A DNA stretch of 7,639 bases, taken from the NCBI GenBank assembly GCA_045114665.1, contig JBGUKW010000172.1:1-7639 (forward strand), given 5' to 3'. Every line of letters starts with the position of its first letter. Within the stretch, counting starts at the first letter, position 1. Positions 5,385 to 7,639 of the stretch are shown in pieces. The notes beneath the pieces were generated by a model. The model was not told where the DNA came from and did not search any database. It was given only the letters and a program-made list of their open reading frames with translations. The position numbers were made by a program, and so were the translations under genes. The stretch is from CADAWZ01 sp045114665 (GTDB lineage Bacteria > Vulcanimicrobiota > CADAWZ01).

Positions 5385-6872
5385 ATGGAAATTCCTAAAG
5401 ATGTAGAAGAACTTGCATATTCAATAATGATAACAGAATTTACAGGATATTCACTTCCTGAAAAAGTTTTATCAAAACCTTATGCAGGTGTCATTTTATT
5501 TGCAAAAAACATAAGAACTGAAGAAGAATTAAAATCGCTAAACAAACAGATAAAAGAGACTTCACTAAAAAAATATAACAAAATCCCTTTAATTTCTGTC
5601 GATCAAGAAGGCGGAGCTGTTACAAGGGTGAATTTTAAAAACATTACACCACTATGTGGAAATATGGCACTTGGCAAAGCAAATTCAGAATATTTAGCCG
5701 AAAAAAATGGACAGATATGCGCATTAGAACTTGCAAAGCTCGGATTTAATCTCGATTTTGCCCCTTGTGCAGATGTCAACTCCAATCCACAAAATCCAAT
5801 AATAGGTACGAGATCTTTTGGTGAAAATCCAGAAAAAGTGGCAAATTTAGTTTCTGCAATGACAAAAGGATTTGCAAAAGGTGGCATTTTAGCTTGTGCA
5901 AAACATTTTCCTGGACATGGAGATACTGCATTTGACAGCCATTTGACAATGCCAAAAAGTGAGAAAACTTTAGAAGAACTCGAAAAATGCGAACTATTGC
6001 CATTTAAATCTGCAATAGAGTCAAATATTCCAATGATAATGACCTCCCACATCTGCTTTTCAAAAATAGACAAAGAAGGCTTGCCTGCAACACTTTCAAA
6101 AACAATTTTAACAGATATTTTGAGAAATAAACTTGGATTTAATGGCATTATTGTTACTGATTCTATGGCAATGGACGGAATAAAAAAATATTTCGGATAT
6201 GGTGAAGCCATTGTCCAAAGTATCATAGCAGGGGCAGATTTAATAATCGCCTGTGGAAGTGAAGAAGACAGAGAAAAAGCTGTTAAAGCAATCAAAAATG
6301 CTGTAAAAGAAAGAAGAATAACTATCGAGCGTTTGCAGGAATCATTTAACAAAATAGAGGCTATGAAAGCGACATTAAAAACAGGTTGTGAAATGACAAA
6401 TGAAGAAAAAATGCAGATAGCAGAGGAAAGTGCCAAAAATTCGATAGAAATCGTTTTGAATAATGGTATGATTGGCAAAAAAATTAAAAAGACATTGCTA
6501 ATATCACCTGAAAAATTGAAACTATCTCCACATAGTATTCCGACAGAAGAGTCATTTCTTCCAAAATTTATGGAATATGCAAAAACGGAATATTATAAAA
6601 TCGGTTCTGAATCAGAAAAAATAAAAGAATTTGAAAAAATAGCAAAGAAATTTGACAGGATAATTCTTGCAATTTCATCTTATGGCAAATTGACAGAAGC
6701 ACAAAGACAGCTTTTAAATTCATTTGAAAAAATATCTGATAAAACTGTTGTTGTCTCGTTAAACAACCCATATTTAACAAATGATATAAAATGGTTTAAA
6801 TCTTATATCAATAGTTTTTATTATGGAAAATTGCAGATGAAATATACAGCAAAAACTATAGACGGAGAGTAA
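5385..6872 (+). CDS. nagZ: Beta-N-acetylhexosaminidase, NagZ-like, glycoside hydrolase family 3
   Basis: Cytoplasmic GH3 enzyme expected to release GlcNAc from muropeptides in peptidoglycan recycling. Residues 1 to about 335 are the catalytic TIM barrel: AGVILFAKNI (34-43), the substrate loop DQEGGAVTR (73-81), the RSFG segment (143-146), KHFPGHGD...DSH (173-186), where D184 and H186 match the Asp-His acid/base dyad of bacterial NagZ, and VTDSMAM (257-263) with D259 as the nucleophile. Residues about 340-495 form a second domain like GH3 C-terminal domains of Gram-positive NagZ, with SLNNPY at 458-463. The protein ends at an IDGE that lines up with the GE usually followed by more sequence, so this domain looks short. 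There is no signal peptide, which supports an intracellular role. The start is supported by GAAGG 9 nt upstream. The following gene begins 4 bp after its stop. Confidence 0.93.
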   Translation: MEIPKDVEELAYSIMITEFTGYSLPEKVLSKPYAGVILFAKNIRTEEELKSLNKQIKETSLKKYNKIPLISVDQEGGAVTRVNFKNITPLCGNMALGKANSEYLAEKNGQICALELAKLGFNLDFAPCADVNSNPQNPIIGTRSFGENPEKVANLVSAMTKGFAKGGILACAKHFPGHGDTAFDSHLTMPKSEKTLEELEKCELLPFKSAIESNIPMIMTSHICFSKIDKEGLPATLSKTILTDILRNKLGFNGIIVTDSMAMDGIKKYFGYGEAIVQSIIAGADLIIACGSEEDREKAVKAIKNAVKERRITIERLQESFNKIEAMKATLKTGCEMTNEEKMQIAEESAKNSIEIVLNNGMIGKKIKKTLLISPEKLKLSPHSIPTEESFLPKFMEYAKTEYYKIGSESEKIKEFEKIAKKFDRIILAISSYGKLTEAQRQLLNSFEKISDKTVVVSLNNPYLTNDIKWFKSYINSFYYGKLQMKYTAKTIDGE

Positions 6873-6876
6873 AAAT

Positions 6877-7371
6877 ATGAATAATTTAAATTTTGATGAT
6901 CTCAATGAAAATATTGATAAAGATATGGAAGAAATTCAAGCAATTACAAAGGTGATTGCTGAAAAAATAAAAGATGAAAAAAGTATTTCTGATGAAAATA
7001 AAGAGTCAATAGCCTACAGAATGGCAGAAATAATGACCGCAGCCAAAAATTTATATACACAGATGTTGCCAATATTCACAAATGACGATTCAAAAGAAGA
7101 GGCTTTTGACATATTGAGCAAATTCAGACTTCACTATATAAACATGTGCGACATAATACAAGAATTTGACGAAATGTTTATGAATTCAATAGTGCCTGAA
7201 GACGGGGCTGAATATATAAATCCTGAAGACATAGATGAAGATGAGATAAGAGAAGAAGTTGGCAATGAATGTGATTGTGGTGATGATTGCGATTGTGAAG
7301 ATTGCCATTGTGAACACGATCATAAACACGAAGAAAAACACGAATGCAAATGTAAAGGCAAGAAAAAATAA
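6877..7371 (+). CDS. Unknown acidic helical protein with Cys/His-rich C-terminal tail
   Basis: I do not recognise this 164-residue protein. Residues 1-105 are acidic and mostly predicted helical (for example 11-33, 43-66 and 73-101), without signal peptide or membrane segment, so it is probably cytoplasmic. After an acidic linker (108-128) comes a tail, residues 132-159, with eight Cys and five His: C132, C134, C138, C140, C143, C145, C157, C159 and H144, H147, H149, H151, H155. Runs of Cys-x-Cys and His-x-His suggest binding of Zn, Ni, Cu or Cd, or metal storage. It ends in a basic GKKK. GGAG (6864-6867) within the end of nagZ is 9 nt before the ATG, and only 4 bp separate the genes, so they are co-transcribed and possibly coupled. 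The link to cell-wall recycling is unknown. Confidence 0.85.
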   Translation: MNNLNFDDLNENIDKDMEEIQAITKVIAEKIKDEKSISDENKESIAYRMAEIMTAAKNLYTQMLPIFTNDDSKEEAFDILSKFRLHYINMCDIIQEFDEMFMNSIVPEDGAEYINPEDIDEDEIREEVGNECDCGDDCDCEDCHCEHDHKHEEKHECKCKGKKK

Positions 7372-7378
7372 AAGGAGG
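7371..7378 (+). promoter_or_regulatory. Perfect Shine-Dalgarno sequence without a good start codon
   Basis: AAAGGAGG begins at the last base of the preceding stop codon. No ATG or GTG follows at usable distance. A TTG at 7389 (10 nt away) and an ATT at 7383 are the only candidates, and both read in a frame that stops after eleven or so codons. This points to a damaged gene start. Confidence 0.75.
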
Positions 7379-7623
7379 AAAAATTTTATTGTATAGATAT
7401 AAAAAAAATAGCGGAAAAACTTGATTTACAATTTGAAAAAGAAAATTCTTTTGTAAACATAGTTTCTGTTGATGTAGATTCTTATGCAAAAGAAAAATTT
7501 AACAAAAAAATTAGAAAATCTGTTAGTATCCCACTTTGGCTTAATGATTTAGCAGTGAAGCTATGCTCGGCTAAAGACCGACCATCTTCTGATTGGAAAG
7601 TAGCTGTTGCTTCACAAGTCTAA
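7372..7623 (+). pseudogene. HicB-type antitoxin remnant (broken)
   Basis: The frame is open from 7372 to the TAA at 7621-7623 but has no usual start codon. Its translation contains ENSFVNIVSVDVDSY followed, after a short stretch, by KSVSIPLWLNDLA. This matches the way the second half of HicB antitoxins runs from the partial RNase-H-like domain into the ribbon-helix-helix-type C-terminus (pattern: D-S-F-x-x-L-V-x-V-D-L-x-x-Y, then T-I-P-x-W-L-N-x-L-A). The N-terminal half of HicB is missing. The usual continuation (N-F-S-x-x-L-Q-E-A-L) is replaced after Ala by unrelated residues. A TTG start at 7389, served by the strong Shine-Dalgarno site, would enter this frame if the run of eight A (7401-7408) lost one base. 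No HicA toxin is in the window. The assignment is from memory of the family, not a search. Confidence 0.5.
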
Positions 7624-7639
7624 GCCTCAGAAATGGGGC
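7555..7639. other. Compositionally distinct segment at the window edge
   Basis: G+C is close to 48% from 7561 to the end, against roughly 30% elsewhere. The HicB-like similarity ends at the left edge of this segment. A 7-bp inverted repeat, GTGAAGC (7555-7561) and GCTTCAC (7609-7615), lies in it. No gene can be called. It could be the end of an insertion sequence, a foreign fragment or an assembly join. Confidence 0.45.

Noticed and set aside
5603..6478. Long minus-strand open frame (291 codons) opposite nagZ
   Set aside because: It lies wholly within a well-supported GH3 gene in the opposite strand, its translation is a low-complexity Ser/Ile/Phe-rich string with no motif, and no Shine-Dalgarno site was evident. 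It is a codon-usage shadow.
7178..7489. Minus-strand open frame with many His and Leu residues opposite the Cys/His-tailed gene
   Set aside because: The His-rich run comes from the reverse complement of repeated GATTGTGA-type codons. It has no supporting start signal.
7634..7639. GGGGC at the window end as the start of a tmRNA gene
   Set aside because: Six bases are not enough to judge; nothing else in the window supports an RNA gene there.

Overview
The window is AT-rich (roughly 30% G+C by eye) and bacterial. It probably comes from a Gram-negative-type (diderm) organism. The evidence for an outer membrane is a heptose-nucleotide synthesis domain (RfaE2/HldE-C type), a glycosyltransferase with a lipid-A-disaccharide-synthase-like half, and a secreted lipoprotein. 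Nothing here fixes the phylum. AT-rich host-associated lineages (for example Gastranaerophilales/Melainabacteria, Elusimicrobia or spirochaete relatives) are guesses from style only.

Left part, minus strand (1-2631): a compact envelope-sugar operon read right to left. A 157-residue RfaE2-like nucleotidyltransferase is followed, 7 bp after its stop, by a 710-residue two-module glycosyltransferase (LpxB/GT-B-like N-terminal half, GT2 C-terminal half). A further gene begins in an ATGA overlap and leaves the window after two codons. The starts of both complete genes are moved inward to ATG codons from upstream TTG alternatives. For the first gene a good Shine-Dalgarno site supports this; for the second the family N-terminus does.

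Middle (2632-5384): a divergent intergenic region has a plus-strand promoter and a leader of about 170 nt. The leader holds a very GC-rich hairpin, a T-tract and a 15-bp long-range inverted repeat. It leads into a 625-residue putative lipoprotein with degenerate beta-helix-type repeats and a PPT-repeat tail. A strong terminator follows. Next is a gene-less stretch of about 600 bp, occupied mostly by a 385-bp element with 27-bp terminal inverted repeats. Nested inside it is a second palindromic repeat of the dispersed TCATTGCGAGG type, and one arm of that repeat is itself split by a 53-bp hairpin-bearing insert flanked by GAGG direct repeats.

Right part, plus strand (5322-7639): a strong extended -10 promoter drives a cytoplasmic NagZ-like GH3 beta-N-acetylhexosaminidase (peptidoglycan recycling). 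Four bp later comes an acidic helical protein of unknown function with a Cys/His-rich, probably metal-binding tail. A perfect Shine-Dalgarno sequence then leads into a broken open frame that resembles the C-terminal half of a HicB-type antitoxin. Its similarity stops at about 7554, where the base composition jumps to nearly 50% G+C, suggesting a recombination or insertion junction near the window edge.

Overall, two envelope-related operons (outer-surface glycan synthesis and wall recycling) flank a surface lipoprotein and a hot spot of nested small repeats. No complete new defence or mobile system is visible. The most unusual items are the glycosyltransferase fusion, the nested repeat element, the structured leader, the Cys/His-tailed protein and the interrupted HicB-like remnant.
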